Shown: piece by piece, positions 10,711 to 21,192 of the stretch
Position numbering within the stretch: position 1 is the first letter of the stretch
Layout of the letters: every line of letters starts with the position of its first letter
NCBI GenBank assembly: GCA_011319805.1
Contig: SJRY01000011.1
Span: 1-27,043, forward strand
DNA length: 27,043 nt
DNA from: Macrocybe gigantea
Taxonomy: Eukaryota; Basidiomycota; Agaricomycetes; Agaricales; Callistosporiaceae
Direction: 5' to 3'
Program-made: the position numbers and the translations under genes
Notes under the pieces: model-generated
Told to the model about the DNA's origin: nothing
What the model saw: only the letters and a program-made list of their open reading frames with translations
Databases searched by the model: none

Positions 10711-10720
10711 GCGTTTTATA
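10711..10720 (-). promoter_or_regulatory. TATA-like box of the phosphoesterase gene
   Basis: On the minus strand the sequence reads TATAAAACGC, ending 19 bases before the upstream ATG at 10691 and 43 before the ATG at 10667. With transcription starting about 30 bases downstream of TATA, the message would begin near 10690, which favours the ATG at 10667 as the start. Confidence 0.5.
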
Positions 10721-11781
10721 CGCTTGACATAGTGGGTTGTTCTGTCTGAAAGGAGATGTTTTCCCTGTTGCACATGCTCAGAGGGAGCTCTGGCGCCTAT
10801 GACGAACACCTGCTGAGGCACGTTCGTCGCGGCGCGGCAAAGAAATTGTGATCTATCATAGAAGAGTGAGACAATAGAAGTCGTTTATGATACATCGCGG
10901 AGAAAAGATGGACCACCAGGGCTTCACAGGCAATCGGGGTGTGGGTAAAATCTGTACATGAACACAGGCATGTACATTTTCTAATCTTTCAAACGGGGGC
11001 AGATTCTGTCGACTGCATTCCCACAGCGTGCATGAAGAGGGTGTGTGCACGCCGTTGTGACAGGAGAATCATTTTCATGAAAACAATCCTTCCGGGTTGA
11101 GGTTGAAACATGGCTGGCATTGAGAGACATCCGTCGCGCTTCGTTTATGAAATGGAATAAGCCACAATGCATCGGCATTAATCAGATGGTCTGAAGGGAA
11201 ATTTTCAACGAATGAAGTGTCCCAACTAGAAACATATAGAACCAACTTACACTTTGCTGGAATTTGAGCAGAGAATTGGAAGAGTGATTCCAACATACAA
11301 CTCTTCCTATTTCGGAGCGGAGTCCGAAATTAACCCCTGGGCGCGAAATTGGCTTTCCTTGTTTCTGTCAACAGATCCTCGCAGGTCAATCTTACATTCT
11401 CAGTGCTAAGGCAGACTTCATGGTTGTGAATGTCTTATCCACAGTTCTCGGACTGCCACAAGAGTTCGAACGTTCAAGCTACAGACAAGTTGGATGTCGA
11501 AAAACGTCTCTGGTCTCGTGGCTAGGAAACTGAAAATAGAACGACCCGAGGTTCACCAGGCCTCATGCTCGTAGGTTTTGGGTATACTGCGAATGAAAAC
11601 ACAAATAATTTACACTTCTTCAGGATTAGTCCTGCAAATCACACAGCGCTTCCCCGCGCCTCAAGCCCCTCGTAAGATCTCTGTCGTGACATATTGTTGT
11701 CCATCAGACTCTTTTCCATCTTTTCCGGCTCATCTAGGCATCAGTCGCATGAGTACGATTGAAAGTTGGAATTCAGCTATT
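10721..11781. other. Intergenic stretch, about 1.06 kb, no gene seen
   Basis: The region separates the 5' end of the phosphoesterase gene from the 3' end of the seven-helix gene. It is richer in A and T than the first 10 kb. All open frames are short and lack recognisable motifs or splice partners. The only structured element noticed is a short inverted repeat at 11309-11330. A decayed mobile element is possible but not shown. Confidence 0.5.
11309..11330. repeat. Short perfect inverted repeat
   Basis: Eight-base arms, atttcgga and tccgaaat, are separated by the six bases gcggag. The arms are exact reverse complements. It stands alone in gene-free DNA, so it may be the trace of a small transposon end or a chance hairpin. 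Confidence 0.45.
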
Positions 11782-12981
11782 CTACTTGCCATGATTCAAG
11801 TTCCACATGGTCTCACCCGTCGTCGTGACTGTCCTGAAGTGCAGAATCGAATTTGAGTCATCACGTGAAGGATAGCCAGCGCTTCCTGCGAGCTCTCTGG
11901 AAACACGGATGAGGATCAAGTTGAATGTAATCCCAACGACTTGACTCTCCTTATAAGTTCATGAAAAATAGATCAAAGTCGCTCGTTAGTCAATAGAACT
12001 CCGACTAGGAAGAGAGCTCACAATAGCCGATGTGATGTATATTGCCTTGCTTGTGAATATGCTTGCGAACAATACGATAGTCGATATCGTATAGAGCAAA
12101 GCAGAATCGACTATGACCCATAAAATATAACTAAGTCTGGTTTGGGGACGTCTATCCCTGGAGAAGGTGACCGCAGATTCTTGAGAACTGGTGATACGTT
12201 CGTGGTCGATTTTCCAGATCCGATGCACGATGGCAGCTGCGTATTCAATCGATTGAGTGAGCACTGGTCATGAAACTGTGAGCCCCACATGTGGCGTAGA
12301 TGTTCAAGGCGATCACGGATGCCCAAAACAGAGGCAGCGCATAGTGAGTGTCCTTTGCGGAGAGACGATGGCCCGCCCGGAGTGTGGCTTGAAAGACCAG
12401 AGTAACGACGTTAAATGCTACCCCGGCGATCCACAGAATAGCTGGGATCGCGACGACGAGCCGCGATCTGCCGCAGATAACCCAGCAACGGTATACCTGG
12501 TTCCAATGCATTCACGCGCGATGGTCAGCTCCATACTAACGGAGGAAGCAAAGCTGGCGGGACATAGTGCGATGCTCACCAGAACCAGATCCGCTATGGA
12601 TGTCCGCGTCCGGAACCAGAACGGCTAACGCAGTGACTCGTCATCATCTGAAAATCTGTTGGGAAAGGTTAGAACACACACCTTCATGATATTGATCCAG
12701 TCCTGCCCCACCTGAACGACGGGACCTCGAGGAATCTTGTGCGCAAACAATCCCTGGATGCACCTTACAATGCCCAACGAGAAATTGAACGTGCCGAGGA
12801 CGAACAACACGAGCGTGACCGAAATAATCATCTTGTTGATGTTCGAGAACGGCTTCCACCCCGTGCCGGGGAACCACAGGAGGACCTGCATGCAGCGGAT
12901 GAAAGTCGCGAGGTACAGTCCGTAGAGAATGGCCTCGACGAGAATTGCAATGAACTGGACTTCTTCAAGCCTCATAGTCAT
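11782..12981 (-). CDS. Seven-helix membrane protein of an unnamed basidiomycete family, 311 aa
   Basis: Five exons (12682-12981, 12580-12624, 12289-12496, 12022-12236, 11782-11949) join in frame to 311 residues with no frame break. Helices can be read in order: IAILVEAILYGLYLATFI, MIISVTLVLFVLGTFNFSLG, a region ending SIADLVLVYRCWVICGR, LVVAIPAILWIAGVAFNVVT, YALPLFWASVIALNIYA, LSYILWVIVDSALLYTISTI and VVGITFNLILIRVS. The order, with a cytosolic loop VHRIWKIDHE before helix six, matches a large family of unannotated mushroom membrane proteins, some filed under DUF6534. Function is unknown; a receptor or sensor role is only a guess. The start at 12981 is one of two ATGs (the other at 12975); the frame upstream has no other ATG. 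The branch site ctaac is visible in the last intron, which ends ttataag. Confidence 0.85.
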
Positions 12982-13901
12982 CGTGAACTGCGTTCGCGCA
13001 GCTTTTTCCGTTCTCGTCGGAGGGGAGGAGCACAATGTGATATCTAGCTTGCTTCGAGCGCATTTTTATCTCTTTCCTTTGACGGTACGGAGCCCGATCT
13101 TGAGCATCTGGGGTACTAATTTTGTCCTGGTCCGAGACGAGTGCATCATTATGAAAAGCGAAGACGGAAAATCAGGGTCCAGCGCCGATGAAAAGGTCCC
13201 ATCGTGACCTTTGGAGCCGTCAGAATGAATTGTACTTTGCGCTTCATTTGATTAAATGGAGCCTGTAAGGGCCGGTGTACAGGAAGTAGCTAGTTCCCCT
13301 GCAGTGTTAGCAATCAAAGGTTAGGCAGAACGGAGCAATTGTTTCATTCAATTTCTTCCACACCGAAACTCTCGGTTCTTTCATGAGCTCTCGAGTAGCT
13401 GAGTTTTGAAGATAAGCAACAGTCAAAGTTTCGCACGACATCGTAAGGTAGAAAAGAGATGGCGTTGGATGGCGGACATTCCTGAGTTAGGAAAAAGGCG
13501 CAACGTTGGCGAAAGGAAAACTCGAAATTGTATTCTTGTGCTTCCTGAAGTCCTATGCGGTGGTATGTTTGCTTCCTGGATGCCCCTCCACATCTCTTTT
13601 ACCACCGAGAAGAGGTTAGGAACTGGGATGAGGGAAGATTGAAAAAAATACCGCCCGCATCACGAAAAGTAGCGATGGCTGTACAAAACTTGTCATCGTA
13701 TTCGGCAGCACATGAGACAAATGACTAGGTGACAAGGATAAAGTAACAATCATTGTACCACACACAGCCCATTTCTACTGCGAAGGTCCTCTCGCCGTCT
13801 AGTTGCGACGTATATACGAGTTGCAAAAGCGACGATAAACCAAAGACTTTACAAAGACGTAGACAGTTTGGACTTTGCCAGCGATAGGTGGGGATACCTA
13901 A
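12982..13901. other. Intergenic stretch between divergent genes, holding repeat copy 1
   Basis: This region must hold the promoters of the minus-strand seven-helix gene and the plus-strand kinase. About 370 bases of it (13045-13415) are a diverged copy of DNA found again beyond the kinase. A TATA-like string, gtatata, lies near 13809-13815, about 90 bases before the kinase start. No intact gene was seen. Confidence 0.5.
13045..13415 (+). repeat. Diverged direct repeat, copy 1
   Basis: This block matches 15805-16236 in the same orientation. Long shared strings include gagtgcatcattat, aaaagcgaagacggaaa, tcagggtccagcgcc, catcgtgacctttgga, gaatgaattgtactt and tgttagcaatcaaagg. A fragment of open reading frame, VRDECIIMKSEDGKSGSS, is shared with copy 2. 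Here it is broken by a missing base before atcgtgacc, and the possible intron acceptor is ctgg instead of ccag, so this copy is not functional as a gene. Confidence 0.85.
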
Positions 13902-15457
13902 ATGAAGCGAACAGGGTCTATGAAGGTGTACAAATTAAGACAAACAGGCAGTCGTCCACATTCTCCCCTCATGAACCTTCTCAAAGGCTTTGTACGCAAC
14001 AGCCATGTATTCCGCAGCCTGTGCAGGAAATCGGTAACTTGGCCCGAAGAACCCCTTTACCTCCCAACGGCCGAAGGAGGCGGCTTTTATGCCCCAACTT
14101 TGGGTCAAACTCTCAACTCGAGGTACACCATCATCCGCAAGCTAGGATGGGGACAACACTCGAGCGTTTGGCTTGTGAGGGACATTCAGTAAGTTGCAAT
14201 CGTCCCCATGGTTATTATTTTTAATTGTCACAGAAAGTCCCAGCGGCCATGTTATGCAGCTGTCAAGATACTATCTTCCCATGCAACCCAAGTCCAAGGT
14301 CGGCTGGCGAATGAACTCGCTTTCTTGCAGCGCATCAAGAATGTCTCAAGGTCATCGGGCCATGCTGGTCGAAACCACGTATCAAATATCCAAGATACAT
14401 TCCAAGTAGCGGACGCCCATGGCAATCACCTTTGCCTGGTTTATCAGGCAATGGGGAGCTTTGCGGGCGGTTTCCAAGGTCAAAGCAAAAGGCTACCTGT
14501 CCCTTTGGTGAAAAGCGTGGCTCGGCAACTCTGCTTAGCTTTAGATTTTCTCCATCGTGAATGCGATATAATCCACACAGGTATGTTTGAAGACTCTTTC
14601 ATCTTCATTCGAACAAATGAGCCGTTCTGGCTGTAGACATCAAACCCGACAACTTGCTAATTAAACTGAACCATACCAATTGTGTTCTTGGCCCAGATAT
14701 CGAAGGGCCTACACTGTCATCAAATGATGCCCCTTCCCCAGCAGTCTTGTCTCGCCCGATAATTCCTTTCACTCCTTCTGATCTGGTAGACACGACAAGT
14801 ATACCAGATTTCAACATCCAGTTGACAGACTTCGGAACCGGTAACCGCTTTGAAATGACGACTCAATTGTTTTTGTTTAGTTGGCATCAGCTGCAGAAAT
14901 TAATGGCTTTCATGCGGACGTGATTCAGCCTTCTGCCCTGCGTGCTCCAGAGGTCATCATCGGATGCGGGTGGGATGCTAGCGCTGATATTTGGAACGTA
15001 GGATGCCTGGTACAACCTTTATCATCACGCCGCGGTTCATGTTGACAACTCCACTTCCTACAGATCTTTGAATTCCTCACTAGTTCCCGGCTTTTCGTCC
15101 CTCGAGGGGGGCCAACTTGGACACCGGAAGCTTATCATCTTGCACATATGCCTGGAGTTTCGGGGGATGAGTTTGATGTGTCGCATCTGCAGGGCGGAAA
15201 GCACTATGCGCAATATTTCGAGCCCGATGGCAAGTGTTGATGTTCACTCTGCAAGGTTGGCTGTCGACCCATAATTTAGGTCGTCTACATATTCAAGTTC
15301 GGGGTGTTCGTGATGTAGAAACTGCTCTTCGCGTTACAACGTCCTGAGTGAGTCCGAGAGGCCACTTTGTGTGTCGCTTTTGAAGGCGATGCTACGCTTG
15401 AAGCCATCGGATCGAGCTACCGCTGCTGAATTGGCACAACATGAATGGTTGAAGTGA
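13902..15457 (+). CDS. SRPK-like protein kinase
   Basis: Six exons (13902-14188, 14234-14580, 14637-14840, 14891-15009, 15064-15235, 15280-15457) encode a kinase of the SR-protein-kinase type, which phosphorylates Ser/Thr and is expanded in mushrooms. Motifs in order: APTLGQTLNSRYTIIRKLGW with the Gly loop GWGQHSSVW, the lysine in YAAVKIL, the catalytic loop HTDIKPDNLL (HTD, as usual for SRPKs, instead of HRD), a spacer of about 55 residues, TDFGT, then SALRAPEVIIGCGWDASADI. The C-terminus LRLKPSDRATAAELAQHEWL is typical. The frame slips by one base at 15334-15335 (TT where TTT restores ALRVYNVLSES). The exons total 1307 nt, so one added base gives 435 residues. The donor at 15236 (gttgat) is weak. 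An alternative start is the ATG at 13971, since the first 23 residues are not conserved-looking. Direct repeats flank the gene. Confidence 0.85.
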
Positions 15458-17565
15458 TGCAAACTTTATCTCCAAATAGTGAGCTGACATTCACCACTTT
15501 GACTGCATTTGTACATCTCTCCTTCACTGCCTCCTCCACAGCCCTAATGGCCTGTTTAGTGTCGCCGCATTGCTGTATCTCGTGTATCGTCTTCGGCTCT
15601 TCCGTCTGTGCAATCCAGACATTGGTTCGTCAAAACCTCGCTCGAGACACCATTCATGGGGCATAATCCTCTTTTGCCTGGACCTCCGAATTGATGCTTG
15701 CTCTTGCGACGCGCGGACAGGATGCCATAAGACAACGCCTTCAAGATGAGCCTCCGTGGCCAACAATGACGGGATGCTACACTCTAGTAACTCAACCACT
15801 TGGCAGCCAGCTTGCCTGGAGCGCATTTATATCTCACTGCTTTGATGGTGAATGCAGAGGCCTATCTCGAGCATCCAGGGTACTAATTCTGTCCCTGTCC
15901 GAGATGAGTGCATCATTATCAAAAGCGAAGACGGAAAGTCAGGGTCCAGCGCCAATGGCAAGGTACCCATCGTGACCTTTGGAGGCGTCCGAATGAATTG
16001 TACTTAGCGCTTCATTTAATTTAAATGAAACCAGTAAGGGCCAACCAACATAAAGTAGCTGGTTCTCCTACAGTGTTAGCAATCAAAGGTCAGGCAGAAC
16101 GGTGCAAGTGTTTCACTCAATTTCTTCCAGACATTGAATTTGTCGGTTCAACGGTGATAATCCAACAAGTCTAATCATCGCGATTCGAGATTGTTACTTC
16201 TTTCATGAGGTCTCGAGTAGCCGAGTTTTGAAGATAAATTAGCGACGGCATCGCATCGCGGAGAAGGTTGAATGTGACACAAGGCAGTAAGCTTTCCTAG
16301 CTTGGAGTAGAGGATGGCTGATGCCCCATCCGATGTATCCGTGATCGGTTCAAAGTAAACACCAAGTAGATTGCACAGGCCATGTTTCGCGAAACCAGAG
16401 ATGACTACCTATGCGTTGCACAGCTTTCGAACAAGTCCCCGATCAACAGTCACTTGGCGGCTCTTGATGACACTTGCCATAGTTGAGACAATCAAGAATC
16501 ATCCTCGAAGTCAGACTCCCAGCGCCAGCTTCGGATCAAGCTCTATTGAGGATAGTTGCCTTCGACAGACGGCGGGCGACATGGAGTACTAAAGAAACCC
16601 GTCGATCCAGGTCGAAACTTACTTACTGGGACTTGATGACGCCAGCGCCCTATCATGATCAATGACTCGCAAGATACAGTATGGCGAGCGCAGCCTCTGC
16701 ATTCGGACAACCATCGATGACCCGAAATGCCTTAGAATGGTGGTGAAGCGAATAGGAGAAAAAAAAACAACAGTCGATGATTCAAGTGAGCCCTGGTCAC
16801 TGAAGAGACGGAGGCATTACAGCAAGTATCTCTTTGCATAGAGCCGATTTTCGCTTCGATCACAAGCGTTTCCGAGAATATCTGCGCAGCAATTTCGACG
16901 ATGTTCTCCGACTCCACAATGGGCTCCGACCGCTTTCTAGGTTTGAACACCGGCCTATAGAGGACGAAAAAAACCAAGTCGTGATCCATAGAAATTCTTG
17001 TCAGAGAACTTTGGTGGACGCTGGGCGCAGCAAGAAGAGTTGGAGATTAGAAACACAAAGTATTTCTTTTTTTTCTCACACTATTTCTTGCTCCACTCCA
17101 CCTCGTAAAACAGACGCCGTTTACAGTCTTCGCTTGGAATCACCGTTCAAGTCCTGGTTCGATGTTTTCCCAAGGTTCCTTTATGTGTATTCTGTCTCGC
17201 GTCGCATGTCAGAACCAAGTCTACGCTGAAATTCAGGTATTCCAACAGCGTCTTCCGTTCTTCCGAGTTCGGATGACATGATGATGTCCGCGGCACGTGG
17301 CTAGCATCCGAACGACCGACGGAAAGGTAAAGAAGGAAAAAAAATTCAGGGTGCATGATAAACCGATCGCACACGAAATTCATAATAGCCTTTTGTCTTG
17401 CCGAGGCTCTTGTTTTTGGTGCTTATGTGCCAGTCAACCTGCTCTCTGGCTATACCTGGTCTTTGCGCCATGGTGACCCACCTTTTCTGAACAGTCCCAT
17501 TCCTACGACAACATTGCGAATCGAGGCGCATTCTACCGTTAGCTTCCTGTCGTCGCCTCTAGACG
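15458..17565. other. Gene-poor stretch of 2.1 kb holding repeat copy 2
   Basis: Beyond the kinase 3' flank, the region contains repeat copy 2 (15805-16236) and then DNA in which only short, unsupported open frames appear on both strands, for example 16834-17229 (+) and its opposite 16732-16989 (-). Neither shows a domain or splice partner. The last part must contain the promoter of the PRM10-like gene. The content may be decayed coding or transposon sequence. Confidence 0.45.
15805..16236 (+). repeat. Diverged direct repeat, copy 2
   Basis: This block matches 13045-13415 in direct orientation, starting about 2.76 kb later. It carries an extra segment of about 50 bases near 16150-16200 that copy 1 lacks. 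A reading frame ending at a TAG near 15997-16005 reads VRDECIIIKSEDGKSGSS and then VPIVTFGGVRMNCT. It follows a possible 31-nt intron with gtgaat and ccag ends. Changes between the copies fall at silent and replacement sites alike, so there is no sign of protein-level constraint. Confidence 0.85.
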
Positions 17566-20500
17566 ATGTCGGACCCCTCGGGACAACATGTTGACCGCGG
17601 CAGTCCTCCTGCAGGGACCTCTCGAACGCCCGGCAGCAAAACACCGCGCAAGGTTCAGTGGCTCGACAAACACAGTCCAGAAATACACCGCTCAGACTCC
17701 ACTCACGGCTTGGACGAGAGAGGTCTCGACGTAAGTTCCGACCCAGGGTTATCTTCTTCCGGCACTTACAGTTGCTCGATTGGCGCTTTTTTTTTACCGT
17801 CTTCGTTGATCGTTTTGTAGCCTGAAGCCTTTCGAAGACTGACGGAGGCACTTGAACGTCATCGTGCTTCGACGCCTCTAAACCGCATTCATTATTACCC
17901 ACCGCAGCGACCTGATAGCGTTGAAGACATCGAGTCGCCGCCCGCTAACGAAACGCCAGACTTTTGCTTAGAACAGTCGCCGCACCATGTCCCAGGTGCC
18001 TACATCGACGCCGATGAGCGCGCAGGACTACCAGGGCAACGGAATCCAGAGGACGATTCGAGGAAAAAAGCGTCCAAACTCGTCAACTCGCACTCTTTCA
18101 TGAAACTTCTTACATTTGGCAACAGATCGAATGACTCACTCTCGTCTAAAAGGCACAGAAGTGTACCTCGTAGGAGCGGTCGTATTGATGTCGAAAAGGA
18201 AGGCTACCAAGAGCAGCCTCTCCGTCGCAAGAACTCTAGTATCCTGTCTGCCTTGTTATCGCTATACAACGACACACCGACGGCTTACTCTCCCCTGCGT
18301 CCTCAATCATTACTACCCACGCCTATCGGAGAGGAGGCAGAGTCTCCCTTCGATCGTCACCCTCACGATAGGCCACGATCTCGCTTAAGCAGACTAGTGA
18401 CGCCGTTCTCGTCCGCGCCGCCATCACCGCCTGAACCCGGAAAGCTGCAGGAAGGCAGGAGGAGCGGAAAGTTGCAAGGATTCAGGTCACTGACTAACAC
18501 GCATTTGTTCAAGCATCACAAACCCAAGCAGGTCAGAAGCGGTGCCGGCGTTTTTGCGCCTCTCATTGCCAGCACAGGCAACCTTATGGGTATTGCCGCA
18601 CCCGCCTCCAGTCGCCTCCAGCCAGACGCGACCCAACCTGGGTATAGATTGTCCCGGTACGTCTGTCATTGGAGATTATCTTTCATTTCGTTCTACGTTC
18701 TCCACTCTCTTTTCTTTTTATTTGAACTCGCACGTCCGACTGAAACTCCTCTGGAAAATAGATACTCGTTGGATAGTAAACTGCCCACCCTCGCCAAACC
18801 CGACGCCCGACCTTCTCCGCTCAGGAGATCGAGAAGCATGAACATGTCATCTCAATCTACTCCACCGTCCGGCGCAGCTACTCCGACTGCATCTCTGTCT
18901 TCGGCTTATTTTGATCGTTATGGCTACAAGAACAAGTGGACGGGCTCACTGCACGATCTGCCGACATTGACACATTTCCCCAAATTTGTGAGCAGAAGTG
19001 CAGGCAGCACGCCAGCACTGACTCCTACGACGTCTGCTGATCCGACAGAACCACTCTATCCGTCACACGGTGCGGATGAGCACAGAAAGAGAGAGCAGCG
19101 TAAGCGCAAGAGGAAGAAGGCTCAAGTTTTCGTGAGTATCGACAGCCTTGAACAGCCTTCTTCCCTCAGAAATTGATCTAAAATATCTCTCAGATAACTA
19201 AACACGTTGCGAGGATCATACAGAGACAAGAATTCATACTGAAGATGGCCCGAGCGCTGATGATGTTTGGCGGTCCCTCTCACCGTCTTCAATCTCAGAT
19301 TAAATCCACCGCCAACGTGCTCGACATCGAGCTCAGTTGCATATACCTCCCAGATGTCCTCTTGATCAGCTTCGACGATAGCTCTACTGGAACGAGCCAG
19401 GTCAGGTTCATCAGACAAGGCAGCGTCCTTGACCTCGGGAAGCTCGACGATGCGTATCTGCTGTACCGCAAGGCACGCGTCCATGCTTCCCTTGCGGTTT
19501 GCGGCGGTCTTCTTAAAGAGCACAACGTTTCTAGGTCATTCACGATGAGCTGTCGGTGACGGACGCGTCGGCGGAGCTGGATATCCTCATGCGCCGTCCT
19601 CCGATCTACTCATGGTGGCAGATGATCTTCATCGGCGGAATGTGCTCAGCCGCTATATGCACCGTCAGCTTTACGGGAAGCTTCATCGATGCTCTGATCT
19701 CGTTCCCGTTGGGCGCATTGCTCGTCGGCATACAACTCCTTAGCGTGCGCAACGAGCTGTATTCCAACGTCTTCGAGTACGTGTTTTTTTCCTTGTCAGT
19801 ATGTTTTGACCTAAATTTCTGGCAGGGTCACAGTTGCGATGTTGTTCAGCTTCATAGCTGCGGCTTTAGCAGCTTCGCATCGCTTTTGCTACTCGGCCGT
19901 CGCGTCCAGCTCCGTCGTACTGATCCTGCCTGTGAGTATTCAGTCATCCAATCTGTCCATATCCTCACGCGCTGCAGGGTTTCATTGTGCTTTGTGGTTC
20001 TCTCGAAATCACATCGCGAAACATGGTCGCTGGATCCGTGCGCCTCGGCTACGCAATCATGTATGCGCTCTTCCTCGGATTCGGGCTGGCGATGGGTGCA
20101 AAAGCATTTGAGCAGATCACCAGATCGCACGTTGTCGGCGCCGAAGACGTGAACTGCGTCATCAGCCACCTCCCCCATGGACCTTGGTACCAACGAACCC
20201 CTTCAAAGTATTGGGGTAAGCACTATACACATCTAAAACGAGTCCATACGCTGACACCCTCTGCTTGACATGAACAGCATTCTTGACAGTTCCTCTATTT
20301 TCCCTGTTCCTGAGCTTGAGGAATCTGGCTCCATACAATCGCAAAGAGTTGGTATGGACAGGCATCCGCTCGACCGCAGGTACCTTGACCTGACTTTTCC
20401 TTTTAAGCCTCTCCTCGTTGCGATTTCCTGCATAGGCTGGGTTACGAATTACTTTACCGGGACCAAATTCGTCGGGCAGAGCGACATAGTCGCTGCCGTA

Positions 20501-20924
20501 GGGTGAGTTGTGTTCCCGACCGAACGAGATGGCACCTGATGCGATTGCCCTTTTTTTTTGCGAACAGTGCTTTCGCGGTGGGCGTGGTCGCCAATCTTTA
20601 CGCTCGGATTTTTTCGGGAAACGCCTTTGTCATTATGGCATGTGTGTTCCGCCCTTTGCAACTCGAATGCGCTGTTCTCATGTTTCCCCCGATCAGATAA
20701 CGGGCATCCTCTTTCAAGTTCCCTCTGGTCTGGGCTCGGGTGGCCTCCTGACCTATGTATCTCAACAAGCCTCGGGGTCTTCCACCTCGTATGTGTCTGG
20801 CTTCCAAACGGCGCTCAAACTGCTGTCCGTCGGGATCGGTCTTACAGTCGGACTAAGTGTCGCGCTCGTCCTCATGCATCCAATCCAAAGCAAGCGTCGC
20901 GCTGGCGGTATCTTCAGTCTGTAA
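17566..20924 (+). CDS. PRM10: PRM10-like membrane protein (ThrE/DUF1212 family), 900 aa
   Basis: This is a fungal member of the threonine/serine exporter (ThrE, DUF1212) family, which includes the pheromone-regulated membrane protein PRM10 of yeast. Eleven exons: 17566-17730, 17821-18656, 18762-19131, 19194-19472, 19535-19776, 19826-19931, 19978-20215, 20278-20379, 20436-20502, 20568-20637 and 20697-20924; they sum to 2703 nt, 900 residues, with no frame break. Residues 1 to about 455 are cytosolic, Ser/Pro/Arg-rich and probably disordered. The ThrE N-terminal domain follows (EFILKMARALMMFGGPSHRL, VLDIELSCIYLPDVLLISF, VIHDELSVTDAS). About ten membrane segments follow, including WWQMIFIGGMCSAAICTVSF, VAMLFSFIAAALAASHRF, VLILPGFIVLCGSLEITS and VIMITGILFQVPSGLGSGG. 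The substrate in fungi is not established. Two introns are best read with GC donors. The start is the first ATG of exon 1. Confidence 0.9.
19473..19534 (+). other. Probable GC-AG intron in the PRM10-like gene
   Basis: The exon ends CTGTACCGCAAG and the intron would begin gcacgc and end ttctag, giving YRK followed by VIHDELSV, as expected for the family. The donor is the common GTACGC pattern with C in place of T at the second position. A GT six bases later (gtccat) would keep the frame but add two residues. Confidence 0.6.
20638..20696 (+). other. Probable GC-AG intron in the PRM10-like gene
   Basis: The exon ends GTCATTATG and the intron would begin gcatgt and end gatcag, joining FVIM to ITGILFQVPSG without interruption. 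The donor is the common GTATGT with C at the second position. A GT donor six bases downstream (gtgttc) would also keep the frame but would insert Ala-Cys into a conserved membrane segment. Confidence 0.6.
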
Positions 20925-21192
20925 TTAGATCGGACATTTAGAGCTTTTTCTTTCGTCATCTTGCAACGCACGCTTAGGTTATCTCTCCCATAATTTCTCT
21001 CCGCAACGCATAGCCTTCATTTTTATCTCAATTCACGACAAATTTACATAGATTTAGATCATACGAGCCAATCATTCATCATTCATCGCAACGTCCAAGT
21101 AACAAATACGTAGAAGACATACAAGTTATACATAATTTCGCGTTTCATTCTCTACGTTCAGTCCGCTTCACGTTCGTTTTCGATCGTGGATA
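20925..21192. other. 3' intergenic spacer between convergent genes
   Basis: These 268 AT-rich bases hold the 3' ends of the PRM10-like gene and of the phospholipase D gene, which converge. Nothing else was recognised. Confidence 0.6.

Noticed and set aside
9474..10727. 417-codon plus-strand open frame
   Set aside because: It is the antisense of the phosphoesterase exon, is Arg/Glu/Val-rich without motifs, and the opposite strand has clear family blocks and a signal peptide.
11309..11330. Inverted repeat as a terminator or transposon end
   Set aside because: No second end, target-site duplication or transposase was found, and hairpin terminators are not used by RNA polymerase II.
12625..13035. 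Longer start of the seven-helix gene at 13035
   Set aside because: The first codon there is TTG, not ATG; the first usable ATG is at 12981.
16732..17229. Opposed open frames of 85 and 131 codons
   Set aside because: They overlap on opposite strands, neither has a domain, splice partner or codon signal that sets it apart, and they lie in decayed-looking DNA.
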